Notes: generated by a model not told the origin, from the sequence alone. 64,000 bases of DNA from Meloidogyne chitwoodi (GCA_015183035.1 JACZZP010000006.1:744001-808000); one strand, 5' to 3'; shown: positions 1-11,274, counted from the stretch's first letter. Made by a program: numbers and translations.

Positions 1-148
1 AATATTTAATTAAAATTTTATTACCTTTATTGGGATATGGAAATGAGCATGTAGGAATATTTTTTTTACGCCTATTACTATTTGGTCCTACACAGCATTG
101 AATAAAAACAACAGAAAATATAACAAAAACAAAAAAGAATTTGGACAT
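1..148 (-). CDS. small secreted peptide, 3' end outside window
   Basis: The start codon is at 146-148 on minus. The product opens MSKFFFVFVIFSVVFIQCCV, a short Lys followed by a hydrophobic core, which is a typical signal peptide. A small basic mature part follows (residues NSNRRKKNIPTCSF). A splice donor (aaag/gtaata) lies near position 25, so the next exon is probably beyond the window; reading straight through also stays open to the edge. The gene at 11275-11391 is a paralogue: both share a K-x-IP-x-CSF element and about 330 bp of upstream sequence. No known domain is recognised. Secretion is the only role supported; an effector or antimicrobial function would be a guess. Confidence 0.6.
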   Translation of the reverse strand, partial: MSKFFFVFVIFSVVFIQCCVGPNSNRRKKNIPTCSFPYPNKGNKILIKY

Positions 149-480
149 TTTTGTTTAATTGAGAATTAGTAAATGTTTTTTTTTAAAGATTTAATTTAAA
201 TGAATTTTTGTGAATAATTTTCTTCTTTTCTCTAAATATTTTTATATTAATTTTTTAGATAATTTTTAAACACGTTGCACATGTAGGCGTTTAAAATAAA
301 TTAATATTTAATATTACTTTATTTGAGGGAAAATTTAAATTTAAAAATTAAATTTGAGGGATGGGTATTTGCCATTATATGCCATTTTTTTTTATTGTTT
401 ATTAAATAAAAAATGGATGGAAATTAAAGTTCAATCTGATAATTGATTAAATGTCAAGTGATTTTACCATTGTTCTCTAC
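149..480. repeat. segmental duplication, copy 1 (upstream of small secreted gene)
   Basis: This stretch, with the first exon at 1-148, is duplicated at about 11280-11710. Shared landmarks in the same order are the 5' leader (gtgaataattttcttctttt), gagggatgggnatttg and caatctgataattnattaaa. Both copies have the same orientation. From here to 810 there is only AT-rich intergenic DNA with no supported gene. Confidence 0.75.
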
Positions 481-810
481 CCACGCTTTATTTCTAAAGT
501 GCTTTCTAGGAGAAAATGTACTTTTTTAAAAATTTGCCAATTTCCGACCATTTCTTAATTAAATTAAAATTTAATTTTTAAATTTAAATTTTTAAATATA
601 AATTTTAAATTTAAAAAATATTTCTAGGCAAAATACAATTCTTTTTTAATCTATGAATGACTTAAATAAATTACATATTATTTTGAAAATTAAATAGAGA
701 AAAGAAAATAGTGCACATTTATGTGTATTTTCTTAGAGAGACATTTGTCTAGCTTTGGAAAGAAAGTTTAAAATATTATTTTTTAATAATTAAAAATTTT
801 TTTATTAAAT

Positions 811-3360
811 TTATTTTCCAATACATTGACTTTCATCCCTTTTAGCAATAATACCAGCATAAAAAATAACAAAACAAATAAATGCTACAGGGAAGAATAC
901 ACGTGAAAAATGATCTAATCTGTGGTAAAGTTTTCCAATTCTTTTAGTTTCGGATTGTAAAAGATCTTTTTCATATTCATTTGCTGCTTTTTGAGATTCT
1001 TTTTCCTATTCAAAAAATTTTAAAATATTTTTTAAAAAATTAATAATTAATTAAATTTAAATAAATTTACAATGGCACGTCCTCTTTTAATATAAGCCAT
1101 AACAGCAAGACTTTCAACTAATGAAAGTACAGTAAATGCTTTAATTACAACAAACCAAATATCCAAAGAAGTTAGATATGAAGTTAAAACATTAAAAAAG
1201 TTGGTTTAAATATTTTTATTATTTTTTAAAAATTACTTCTTGACTGCCCTTTTCCATTTGAACAAGAGTAAGTAAAACCTAAAATATTTTTGTTAAATAA
1301 ATTTATATAATTTACTGTTATAGGTGTAATAATTCTAACTTCTTCATAATTGTAAGGGACATAACTAAAAAAATTTTAAAAATTAAAAAAATATTTAAAT
1401 TTATCTTACGGTGCCACCCAAGAGAAAATCATAGCTAAAACTGAAGGCAAATATTTTTCAGCAATATAACGAGCTCCTTCTCTTTTAAGTCGAAATGATA
1501 ATAATAAACATGATGATGGAACTGAATAAATTAATTTTAAAAAAAGGGTATCTCTTAAATTAATTAATCTAATTTAATATTTTAATAATAATAATTAAAA
1601 TTAATTATTATTTTAATTAATACAAAATAATTAATTAGGTAATTATATAATTTCTTTTAGAATTTTAAAAAATTTTAAGACTAACTTAATTTTTCATTAA
1701 TTTGGCAATGTTCTTCAGTATCAATACTTTGAATACGTAAATCACTTAATAAAATACGTTTAACAAAAATTATAGGATTTTGGGATATCCAACGAAATTC
1801 TAACATTGATTTTGGATGAGCAACTTTTAATAAATTAATTTATTTTAAAAAAATAAATTTTATTAATACTTGAACTTATTAATAAATCACAACGTTGTTT
1901 GTCATGAGGAAAATTACAGAAATTCATTTGGCAGTCAGGCAAAAGTGTTAATCTAATTTTTAAAAAATTATTTTTAATAATTAAAAAATAATTTTTTTTA
2001 AAATTAACCTAACGGTATAGGCTACATGTCCATTTGGTGAAATTCTCATTAAAAAATTTGGAAATGTAATCAAATGAAAATAAGAAAATTTTGAATTTAA
2101 AAAGAGAGTATCAGGTTTCCATATTCTATCAATTATTTTTTTGTCAACAATTCTAATTGGTTTAGAAAAGTTATTAGCCAATCTTAAAATTAATGTATAA
2201 ATATTATTAATAATTAAATTAAATAAAAAATTAAATAAAAATTATTTCCTAACCTAACATCATACCATTGCATATGTAAAAGTACATCCAATTCATATTC
2301 CATTTGAAAATTGTCAAAATTCCCAAAATGAATAACTTCTAGGGCTACAAAAACTTTCAAAGATTCATCTTAAATTTATTTTAAAAATAAATTAATTAAC
2401 TTTCATTTCTTTATAACAAAAGTCCAATTTAATTTAATAAAAAAAAATTTAAAAATTACCAGCAAAAACAAGTGGAATACTTTTATTATCATATTTTTTC
2501 TCTTTAAGCAATGGTAAAATAAAACTTCCACCCAAATCTCGAAAAGCTTCAGAGCCCAAATCTTCTTTTCCTTTAAAAAATAATTTTTATTAAATTCTTT
2601 ATATTTTATAGCACACAAAAACAAGCAAGTTTAAATCTCAATATTATATTATATATAATACTCTTTTATTATATCTTTGTTTTTCTAATGTTTTTACAAA
2701 ACAAACAAAATGCATTTTATTCAAAAACATGTTCTTCATGTTTTTCTTTTTCCAAACAAATTACCAATGGTTAGAAAACATTGTTTTGTTTTACAAATGT
2801 TTGTAAAAAATAAAAACACAAATTGTTAGAAAACCTATAGGTAAAATAATGATTTGCGGATAAATACTTGCGGACTTTTTGTAAAAGAAACAAAATAATA
2901 ATTTTAAAATAATTTTAAAAAATAAAATAAAATATAATTAAATTTTTTAAATAATAATTAAATTTTTTACCTTCAATAACTTCACTTTTTAATAATTCTC
3001 TAAGTATTGTTTCATTTCTATAAAGAGAATCAATTTGTAAATTAAGTGCCAACTCTTCTTCATTAATTATTTCTATTGTAGTTGTAGTAGTAGTAGTGGA
3101 TGTTGTTGAGGTTATTTGTTTTTCTTTTTTAGTTTTGTTTTCTTAATTTTTACGTTTGTATCAGGAATCCTGCCAACACAATTTCCAAAACTCGGGAATT
3201 GAATTTTTTGTCGGCAGAATCCCTACTTCTTATTTGAACTTTTTTCTCTTTTAAAAAGTTTTTTTTAAATAAATAATATTCAATTTAAATATAAATATTA
3301 TAAAAGTAAAATTACTTGAAGAAATAGTAGGTGTTTTTTCTAATGTAAAACGCATTTTAG
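811..3360 (-). CDS. Cys-loop ligand-gated ion channel subunit (LGC type)
   Basis: A multi-exon minus-strand gene reads as a pentameric neurotransmitter-gated channel. The extracellular domain shows the WKPDTLFLNSK strand and the diagnostic Cys-loop CQMNFCNFPHDKQRC: 13 residues between the outer cysteines, with F-P-x-D inside (near 1880-1950). TM1 is IAEKYLPSVLAMIFSW (near 1420). The M2 region is EEVRIITPITVLLTLVQME. TM3 is DIWFVVIKAFTVLSLVESL. TM4 is HFSRVFFPVAFICFVIFYAG near the stop at 811-813. The M1-M2 linker has NYEEV instead of the Pro-Ala-Arg typical of anion channels, so ion selectivity is open and may be cationic. The ligand cannot be told. The intracellular M3-M4 loop is short. The 5' end is uncertain: a Thr-rich segment (about 3060-3110) and an exon at about 3310-3360 belong to it, but joining these to the signal-peptide ORF at 3415-4137 gives no clean splice phase. 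Confidence 0.85.
3163..3224. repeat. short inverted repeat in an intron
   Basis: aggaatcctgccaaca at the left and the reverse complement of tgtcggcagaatccct at the right pair with 3 mismatches over 16 bp. It is probably the remnant of a miniature inverted-repeat element. No matching flanks were found. Confidence 0.4.
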
Positions 3361-3414
3361 TCTTTTTAGCTTTGTTTACTAAAATTTTAAAAATTTTTAA
3401 ATTAATTTTCTAAA

Positions 3415-4137
3415 TTAAAAAAATAACAATCCTTGTTTATGTTTCCTCAATGTATGTGGTATCCAAGGTAAAATATTTTTAAGTAATGATAATTCAGGAA
3501 TTTCTTTTGTTTTTATTGTATATTTCTCATCCTTCATAATTTTTGTTTTTTCATTTTTTTGAACAATAAAATTTTGTTCTTTTTTAATATTGGTATCTTT
3601 TTGTTTTTTATTTTCTTCAATTTTTTCTTCAGATTTTTCTTCTTCATCTTTCTCATTCTCTTTTATTATAATCTTTTTAATTTTTTTATCAATTATTTTT
3701 TTCAATTTTGATTTTTTTCTGCCCTTTTTCTTCTTCTTTTTTAATTGAACAGTAATTATAGTCCAATCATCATCATCATATTCATCATAATCTTCAAAAT
3801 CTTCGTCACTTTTATTTAAATAAATATTTGAATTATTTTTTGTTTTTATTATTTTTGTGGAAATTGGTTCAACATCAACAGCATCATCATCTTCAAAATT
3901 TAATAATATTTGTTTTTCTTCTTTTGGTTTTTCAAAAACAACATGTACATTAAATAATGAAAGCCATTTACCATCTTTTAAAATTAAATATTTTTTTATT
4001 TGTAAATTTAAATTACTACCTGGGGCTTTAAAATAATGTACACGATAATTAGAATCTTCTTCTGCCTTAACATAAATAATAAATAAAAATAATAAAATTA
4101 GAAATATATTTAATTTAAAAAATAAAGTTTTATTCAT
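3415..4137 (-). CDS. secreted low-complexity acidic/basic protein, or 5' exon of the channel gene
   Basis: This is a 240-residue open frame. It starts MNKTLFFKLNIFLILLFLFI, a strong signal peptide, followed by a globular-looking stretch (residues about 27-70, WLSLFNVHVVF). After that come acidic (FEDDDAVD, DEDFEDYDEYDDDDW) and Lys-rich runs, ending LRKHKQGLLFF. No family is recognised. Because it lies just upstream of the channel on the same strand, and the channel needs a signal peptide, it could be the channel's first exon. However, the donor candidates near 3425 do not match the phase of the exon at 3310-3360. It is therefore kept as a separate entry. Confidence 0.5.
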   Translation of the reverse strand: MNKTLFFKLNIFLILLFLFIIYVKAEEDSNYRVHYFKAPGSNLNLQIKKYLILKDGKWLSLFNVHVVFEKPKEEKQILLNFEDDDAVDVEPISTKIIKTKNNSNIYLNKSDEDFEDYDEYDDDDWTIITVQLKKKKKKGRKKSKLKKIIDKKIKKIIIKENEKDEEEKSEEKIEENKKQKDTNIKKEQNFIVQKNEKTKIMKDEKYTIKTKEIPELSLLKNILPWIPHTLRKHKQGLLFF

Positions 4138-5552
4138 AAAATATAATATTATTATAAATAAATAAATAAAGCTAATGTTGTTTTTGTTTATTATTTGTTA
4201 AAAAGTGGTTCTTGTGGCCTCACAAAGCGCGCAACAATGTGTAAAAAAATAAATGAGAGAAAAATTTTTTATATTTGTGTTTTTATGTTTAATGAGATAA
4301 AATTAATTTGATTAAAAAGCCTTTTTTTAATACTTAATTAAGATTTAATATAAATAAAAAATAAAATATATTGATTTTATTTTATCCACTCCTTTTTGGC
4401 CTACTTTAAATTTCTAAATTTATTTTTTTGTTGAAAAATAACTACAACAATTTGTCCAAATATTCATGTACATATATTATACGCTCCAAAAAATTCTATA
4501 AATTCAAAAATAATTAATAATTTTTTGGTCATTTCCTCTCAAAGTTTATTTTAAAAATACAACATTTATTAACTTTGAATTTTATATTTTTGTTAAATTT
4601 ATCCGATTGTCTAAATAATTTTTTAGAAAAAGAAAATATGTTTTATAAATAAATATAAATTTAAAAAAATTATAAAAATAAATAAATTTTTTATTTCAAT
4701 TTTAATTAAATGATTTTAATCATCTTCGGTATAGACAAAAAAATCTAAAATCAGAATTAAAATTAATTAATTTATTTTAAATTCTGCAGAAATTTTTTAA
4801 ATAATTATAAATTGTTTAAATATTCTTGTTTATTTATCAAATATTTTTTTAAATACTAAATTTATATAAATAAATTTTAAATTTTTTTATAATATTAAAT
4901 CACTAATTAATTTTTTTAAGATAATAAAAATTAAATATAATATATTAATTTTAGAATAAATTACTTGCTTCTTAACACTCATTTTCCTATAAATATTTAA
5001 AATAAATTTAATAAAATAAATATATTACCTATATTTTAATTTAATAAAATTTAATATTTTAAAATAAAATATTAAATTATTTAAAATATTATCACGATAT
5101 ATTTTATAAATTAATATAAAATTTTAGTTAAAATAATTATTTAATTAAGTACATTTATATTTAAAATAATTTTAAGGTAGGATTTTCATGCTTTTAAATA
5201 CAAAATAATAAAAATTATAATAATGAGAAAGTTTCCAAACCAATAGGTTAACACGAAACATTGAAACTATTAAAGTTAACAAAAAATATTTAAAAGAGTA
5301 TAGTTTTAATTTATTTTTAAATTAATATTTATTTAAATAAATAAATATTTATTTATTTAAAATAAATTAAAAAATAATTTAAATTATAAAAAATTGAGTA
5401 AAGTTTGTTAATCTTATTATATTATATTTTTCTTTATTTAATTTTTTAAATTAATTTAAAATTATTTAAAAAAAAGACATTTTCATTCAAAATAAAATAT
5501 AAAATTTATTTTATTTTTTTAAATTCAGTAAAAATAAATTTCAAAAAAAATA
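4138..5552. other. AT-rich intergenic region
   Basis: About 1.4 kb between divergently transcribed genes. It is dominated by A/T runs and short ATTTAAAT-type words. No coding exon, RNA gene or repeat family was seen. Confidence 0.6.
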
Positions 5553-8500
5553 ATGGAATTTATATTATGGAATCGTAAAGAATTTGAAATAATTTATAAT
5601 TGTACAGGAATTAATGTCAATGATATACCAATTGAACAAAGACAATATCCAATTGCTGCAATTATTTGTATAATACTTGGATTTATATATTATGTAATTA
5701 TTTATTTTTAATTTTATTTATTTATTTAAAAGCCTTTATATTTTCCTTGTATTTATTCTTTTTGGAAAAATAAATCAACAAATTCATGTTATATTCTTTT
5801 AATTTATCTTTCAATATTGGATATTAGTTTACTTTGGGTACCTACTTTTGCTATTGGGATTATGAGTTTAAATGGAGATGTTTATTGTTCTTCTCCTTTT
5901 ATAACATATTTTGTTGGCTGTACAATTTTATGTAAATTTATTTATTATTTTTAATTTTTACAATTTTAAAAAATAATTTAATTTATTTATATATAAGGTT
6001 AAGCATTTAAAATTTATAAATATAATTAAAAAATTTATGATACTTTAATTCTTTTTTTTTTTAATTTTTAAGTTTTTTGGGCTGCTGAATGTACTGCTGA
6101 TTTGGTATTTTTTATAAAATTATAAGTAATATTTAAATAAATATATTAATTTTAGATTTTGGGAATAAATAGATGTATTGAAATGGCATTTCCAAAAATT
6201 GCAAAAATACTTTTTTATGGTTATCGTATTTATATTTGGATTATTTTTTGTAATTTATATGGACTTTATTGGCTTTTATTTCGTCATCCTTATATTTATA
6301 ATGGAATGTCATTTGAAGCTTTACTTGATCCATTAATTGGATATAGGCCTTTTAGACCAGAATTTGTTAAATTAATAATTAACTCTTTTTTTTTTTAATT
6401 TTAAACCAGCCGCTTCGCGACTGGAATAAAGAAACCGCTTCGCGCTTGTAACACTAATTCTAGAAAATTTTGGGTAAAATATAAGAAAATAACCCCTCAA
6501 AACCCCCTCTTAAAAATAAAACTTCAATTTAAAAATAAAAATCAACTTTAAAAATAACCCGTCCTTAACCCCTGTAAAAAGGCAACCCCTCATTCCACAG
6601 CATAAAAACAATTACTCATTAAAATCTCAGTTAATAAAAACTCCCTTAAAACCGCCTAAAATACAAAAAACTTAAAATCCATCCTGGTTAATCTTTAAGC
6701 ATAACCCCCATTTTTAATATGAAAAGTGCTGCAATTTTTTTAACTGTACCTTTGTACAATTGTATATTTGTAATTTTTTACAGTCGTATTATTGTACAGT
6801 TGTACATTTGGATTAGCCGACATTTTTGCTAACTTTAGCCAAGCATTTGCCAAACTTGAGCCTAACTTGAGCCAAACTTGAGCCAAGGCCAAACTTTAGC
6901 CTAACATGAGCCAAACTTGGGCCACACTTGAGCCAAGGTTGAGCCAAACTTGGGCCAAACTTGGGTAAACTTGAGCCAAACTTGAGCCAAGGTTGAGCAA
7001 CACTTGAGCAAAACTTGGGCCACACTTGAGCCAAGGTTGAGCCAAACTTGGGCCAAACTTGGGTAAACTTGAGCCAAACTTGGGCCAAACTTGGGTAAAC
7101 TTGGGCCACACTTGAGCCAAGGTTGAGCTGTACATTTGGATTAGCCGACATTTTTGCTAACTTTAGCCAAGCATTTGCCAAACTTGAGCCAAACTTGGGC
7201 CAAACTTGGGTAAACTTGGGCCAAACTTGAGCCAAGGTTGAGCAACACTTGAGCAAAACTTGGGCCACACTTGAGCCAAGGTTGAGCCAAACTTGGGTAA
7301 ACTTGAGCCAAGGTTGAGCCTAACTTGAGCCAAGGTTAAGCCAAGCATTTGCCAAACTTGATATTAACTTGACCAAAAATTGAGCCAAGCTTTTGCCAAA
7401 CTTGATCCTAATTTGGGCCAAGCTTGAGCCTAACTTGAGCTTAACTTAAGCCAATTTTGAGCCTAACTTGAGCTAAACTTGACCCAAACCTGAGCCATGA
7501 TTGAGCCAAGGTTAAGACATACTTGAGCCTAACATGAGCAAAACTTGAGCCTAAAATGGGCCAAGCTTTTGCCAAACTTGAGCTTAATTTTTGTCAAACT
7601 TGAACAAAACTTGTCCAACTTAGCCTAACATGAGCCAAACTTGGGCTAAAATTGAGCCTAACTTGGTTCATCTCGAACTCATATAGAGCTTAAATTGAGC
7701 TCATATAGGCTTAAATCGAGCTCAAATCATGCTCATCTTGAGCTTAAATCATGCTCATCTTGGGTTTAAATCGAGTTCATCTCGAGCTCATATAAAGCTT
7801 AAATCGAGCTCATATAGAGCTCAAATCGAGTACATCACGAGCTCAAATCGAGCTTAAATTGAGCTCAAAGCGAGCACAATATGAGATCGATTTGAGCTCA
7901 TCTTGAGCTCAATTTTACTGTCCGTGTATGTTTTAATTTAACTATTTTGTCCTACATGTTTTAAGGAGTTTCTTTAGCCCTTGCCATTTAGAATATTTTT
8001 CACTTTATTTAGAATCAGTGTTACAAGCGCTAAGAGCACTGGTTCCGTCCATAAGAGAAAAATAGGGCGTTTTTTTTTAATTTTTTAAATAACTTTAAAA
8101 TTTTATTTATATAAATGTATATGCATTCGATAGATTATGGAAAGGGCTATCGAATGTATATAAAAATTTTTGAAAAAAGCCGACAATGTCGAAAAAAATG
8201 TCAAAAAAACATGCTTTTTTAACAAAAAATGGTTTTTTTTTAATGGATGAATTATGTATAATTCTAAAGAGATCGTCTAGCTGACAAGGGAACATCACAA
8301 CATGCTACTCACCGATTTTGGCAAAACCTATGCAATTCGAAAGAGCTTTTTGAGTAGGTACAGAATCCGAATTTTTATGTGCCCTTTTAAGTTATTGTAA
8401 AGTTATGAGCATTTAAAATTTCAAAAAAAGTTCCTTATCCTCTTCAAAAGTGTCCCTTTCTCTCTACTCTTTACTATGGCCTTAAGATCACCTCTCTTCT

Positions 8501-11148
8501 CTCTTTTCCTTTCCTAGCAGCGGCCGCTCCAAGAAAAAGAAGAGAAGGTAGGGCCTCTGCAAGGAAAGGACTGGAAAAGAGAGTATAGAAGTGGTCTTAA
8601 GTGTGGAGAGCCTCTTTTTTAAAACTTTAAAAGCTCGTAACTTTACAATACATTAAAACGGGCATATAAAAATTTGGATTCTGTACCTACTCAAAAAGCT
8701 CTTTCGAATGGTATAGGTTTTGTCAAAATCGGTAAGTAGCATGTTGTGATGTTCCCTTGTGAGTTGAATGACACAAATACAACTTGAGCTAAAATCATGC
8801 TCAAATCGAGCTCTCTTGAGCTTAAATCATGCTCAAATCGAGCCTCTCTTGAGCTAATATCAAGCTCATTTCGAGCTAAAATAATGCTCATATCGAGCTC
8901 ATCTTGAGCTTAAATCATGCTCAAATCGAGCCCCTCTTGAACTCATACAGAGATTAAATTGAGCTCAAATCAAGCTCATCTTTAGCTCATACAAAGCTTA
9001 AATTGAGCTCAAATCAAGCTCAAATCAAGCTCATCTTTAGCTCATACAGAGCTTAAATTGAGCTCCAATCAAGCTCATCTTGAGCTCATACAAAGCTTAA
9101 ATTGAGCTCAAATCATGTTCATCTTGAGCTCAAATCATGCTCATCCTGAGCTATAATTAAGCTCCTTTTGAGCTCAAATCATGCTCATCTTGAACTCATA
9201 CAGAGCTTACATTGAGATCCAATCAAGCTCATCTTGAGCTCATACAAAGATTAAATTGAGTTCAAATCAAGCTCATCTTGAGCTTAAATTATCTCAACTT
9301 GAGCTAAAATCATGCTCAAATCGAGCTTATCTTGAGCTCAAATCATGCTCATCCTGAGCTATAATTAAGCTCCTTTTGAGCTCAAATCATGCTCAAATCA
9401 TGCACATCTTGAGCTCAAATCGAGCCCCTCTTGAACTCATACAGAGCTTAAATTGAGCTCAAATCATGCAAGAAGGCTCCTTGCGATTACTTGTCCTGCG
9501 TCTAACTGGACCCTTGCGATTACGTGTCCTGCGTCTATCTGGCCCCTTGCGATTAATTGTCCTGCGTCTATCTGGCCCCTTGTGATTAATTGTCGTGCGT
9601 CTAGATGGCCCCTTGCAATTAATTGTCTTGCGTCTAAATGGACCCTTGCGATTATTTGTCCTGCGTCTAGATGGCCCCTTGCAATTAATTGTCCTGCGTC
9701 TAAATGGCCCCTTGAGATTAATTGTCCTGCGTCTAGATGGCCCCTTGCGATTAATTGTCCTGCGTCTAAATGGCCCTTACGATTAATTGTCCTGCGTCTA
9801 GATGGCCCCTTGCGATTAATTGTATTGCGTCTAGATGGCCCCTTGCGATTAATTGTATTGCGTCTAGATGGCCCCTTGCGATTAATTGTCTTGCGGCTAA
9901 ATGGTCCCTTTCGATTAATTGTCCTGCGTCTAAATGGCCCCTTGCGATTAATTGTCCTGCGTCTAAATGGCCTTTGCGATTAATTGTCCTGCGTCTAGAT
10001 GCCCCGTGCGATTAATTGTCATGCGTCTAAATGGCCTTGAAACATTTAAAAAAAATATTTTCGACCTACGAATTCGAACCCTCATTGAAATTAGCAAATC
10101 CAGCACACTACCACTACACCACATCTCACCTTATCCATTTTAAAATAAAAGTTCTTTTGTCTTTGCCTACCATCTCATAAATCTCAATTTTTTAATTCTT
10201 GTCAAAAACATAACTACTCTAATCTTTATCCGATCTGAACAATTTTTATACCATTGGATAGCCCAAAGTCTGAAGGTGTGCCCTACCGGCGGGACCAACT
10301 CTGTACCTTTATCCACAACAAAGTTGTGGTCAAAAAACTGCAGCTACTGCCCCTTTTTCTCTTGTCAAAAAACACGTTTTTTGACATTATTTCGACATTG
10401 TTCGACTTTTTTCAAAAAGTGTTTAAATACATTCGATAGCCCTTTCAAAATGCTATCGAATGGATATAACTTTATATATAAAAAAATCAAAATTTATAAA
10501 GTTATTCCAAAAATTCAAAAAAACCACCTATTTTTCTCTTATAGGCGGAAAGTTTTAGTTTGAAGAAAGTATGTTTGAAATTACAATAAATAATACAATT
10601 TTGGCTGTAGCCTCACCAACAATTTATTGTTTATTTATTATTATTTTTTTCTTTAAAGCTAGAGAATTGACAAATCGTGTAACAAAAGAGGAATTAATGG
10701 TTTAATTTAATTATTTATTTAATATTTATTTTTTTAAGGTGTTTATTCAAGTATTTATTATTTCAATGTTAAATACTTCAGCAGGAATTGCCTATGCTTA
10801 TAATGTTCATTTTGATGTTCATGGCATGTTACCTTTAATGATTGCACATTTTTCTTGGTTAATTATATATTTTTAATTTATTTTATTTTTATTTTATTTT
10901 TAATTTTATATTTTTAGGGTTCATATTCATGGTTTGTTTAATTTATTTAAAAAAAAAATAAAATTTAATTAATAAAAATTCTTAAATTAATTAATTAATT
11001 TTTAGGTTTTCCTCCAGTTATTTATTTAACATTAAATAAAACAGTTAAGACAGATACTAAAATTATTATTAAAAAATATATATTTTTAATAAAAACATTT
11101 AAAAAGAAAATTTCATCAAATAATAATATTCAAAGTATGCTTGGATGA
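5553..11148 (+). CDS. SRT-class serpentine chemoreceptor with a 4.2-kb repeat-filled intron
   Basis: Eight exons keep frame: 5553-5693, 5733-5931, 6073-6104, 6156-6365, 10559-10699, 10739-10857, 10918-10931 and 11006-11148. SRT hallmarks are an N-terminal IIYNCTG, GIxxPxEQRQYPIA before TM1, ILGINRCIEM at the end of TM3, and a C-terminal WVHIHGFPPVIYLTLNKTVK, which matches the family's W-x-x-HG-x-P-x-IYL-x-LNK signature. Seven transmembrane helices are expected, for sensory detection of external chemicals by nematode neurons. The 14-nt exon 7 encodes VHIHG and is required for the frame. Intron 4 (6366-10558) is inflated by several repeats, yet its donor, acceptor and phase 0 remain usable. The gene may therefore still work; transcript data would decide. 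Confidence 0.85.
6406..6658. repeat. CCGCTTCGCG dispersed element, copy 1
   Basis: About 253 bp, nearly identical to 20220-20474. It starts with a small palindrome (ccag-ccgcttcgcga-ctgg), continues with gaaaccgcttcgcgcttgta, and ends actcccttaaaaccgcctaa. No target-site duplication was found at either copy. The ending in CTAA would fit a Helitron-type terminus, but no terminal hairpin or TC start supports that. It lies inside the SRT intron. Confidence 0.7.
6797..7650. repeat. 11-bp minisatellite (aaacttgagcc)
   Basis: Tandem degenerate copies of aaacttgagcc or aaacttgggcc. A higher-order duplication is visible: the marker acatttggattagccgacat occurs at about 6803 and again at about 7133. 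The unit has few stops on minus, which creates spurious open frames rich in AQVWPKF. Toward the 3' side the copies decay. Confidence 0.85.
7660..9460. repeat. GAGCT-word minisatellite (interrupted)
   Basis: Arrays of about 10-22 bp built on gagctcaaatcgagctcatc occupy about 7660-7915 and 8775-9460. They are interrupted by about 360 bp of other repeat DNA and by the inverted-repeat element at 8285-8759. Because the word GAGCTC is self-complementary, both strands look alike and long cruciform-like pairing is possible. There is no coding content. Confidence 0.8.
8285..8759. mobile_element. Harbinger-like MITE, CAAGG ends, TSD TGA
   Basis: The element is 475 bp with near-perfect terminal inverted repeats of about 130 bp. 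Its left end is caagggaacatcacaacatg and its right end is the exact reverse complement. It is flanked by a 3-bp duplication, tga at 8282-8284 and 8760-8762. Three-base duplications and CAAGG ends match the element at 35519-36455. The interior has no transposase. Confidence 0.75.
9470..10035. repeat. 33-bp tandem array
   Basis: About 17 copies of a 33-bp unit containing ttgcgattaattgtcctgcg followed by tctagatggcccc. Single-base indels shift the phase, so three overlapping open frames appear. The period being a multiple of three explains these, and they are not regarded as genes. Confidence 0.85.
10060..10130 (-). repeat. tRNA-like segment (tRNA-derived SINE or tRNA relic)
   Basis: On minus it reads tggtgtagtggtagtgtgc, a box A with D-arm, and then ggttcgaattc, a box B. 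The spacing suits a pol III promoter. The anticodon stem does not pair well, and the acceptor stem is not convincing, so this is a relic or SINE head and not a working tRNA. Confidence 0.5.
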
Positions 11149-11274
11149 TTTAAAAGATTTTTTTTTTTTAATAGAATTTTTTTATGACAACTTTTTTTAA
11201 AAATTTTAATAAAAAATTGTGTATATTCACATTTTTAGTTTATTATATTCTTTTTAGTTATCAATTTTATTTTT

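Larger units (their letters stand above)
8043..10550. repeat. composite element with long inverted ends
   Basis: The left arm (8043 to about 8225, ttccgtccataagagaaaaa onward) is the diverged reverse complement of the right arm (about 10365-10550, ending ctcttataggcggaa). Both arms contain a cattcgatag or ctatcgaatg segment and the gtcgaaaaaa/ttttttgacatt motifs. Between the arms lie part of the GAGCT array, a Harbinger-like MITE, a 33-bp array and a tRNA-like segment. Its right end abuts the SRT splice acceptor at 10557-10558. Confidence 0.6.

Noticed and set aside
6813..7348. Minus-strand frames rich in AQVWPKF
   Set aside because: Translation of the 11-bp minisatellite; no start context or conservation.
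8519..8526. NotI site gcggccgc suggesting vector sequence
   Set aside because: It lies in the interior of an inverted-repeat element, with no vector-like flanks.
9453..10015. Three overlapping frames rich in PLAINCPASKW
   Set aside because: Product of a 33-bp tandem array; small indels move the open frame, which is not how a protein gene decays.
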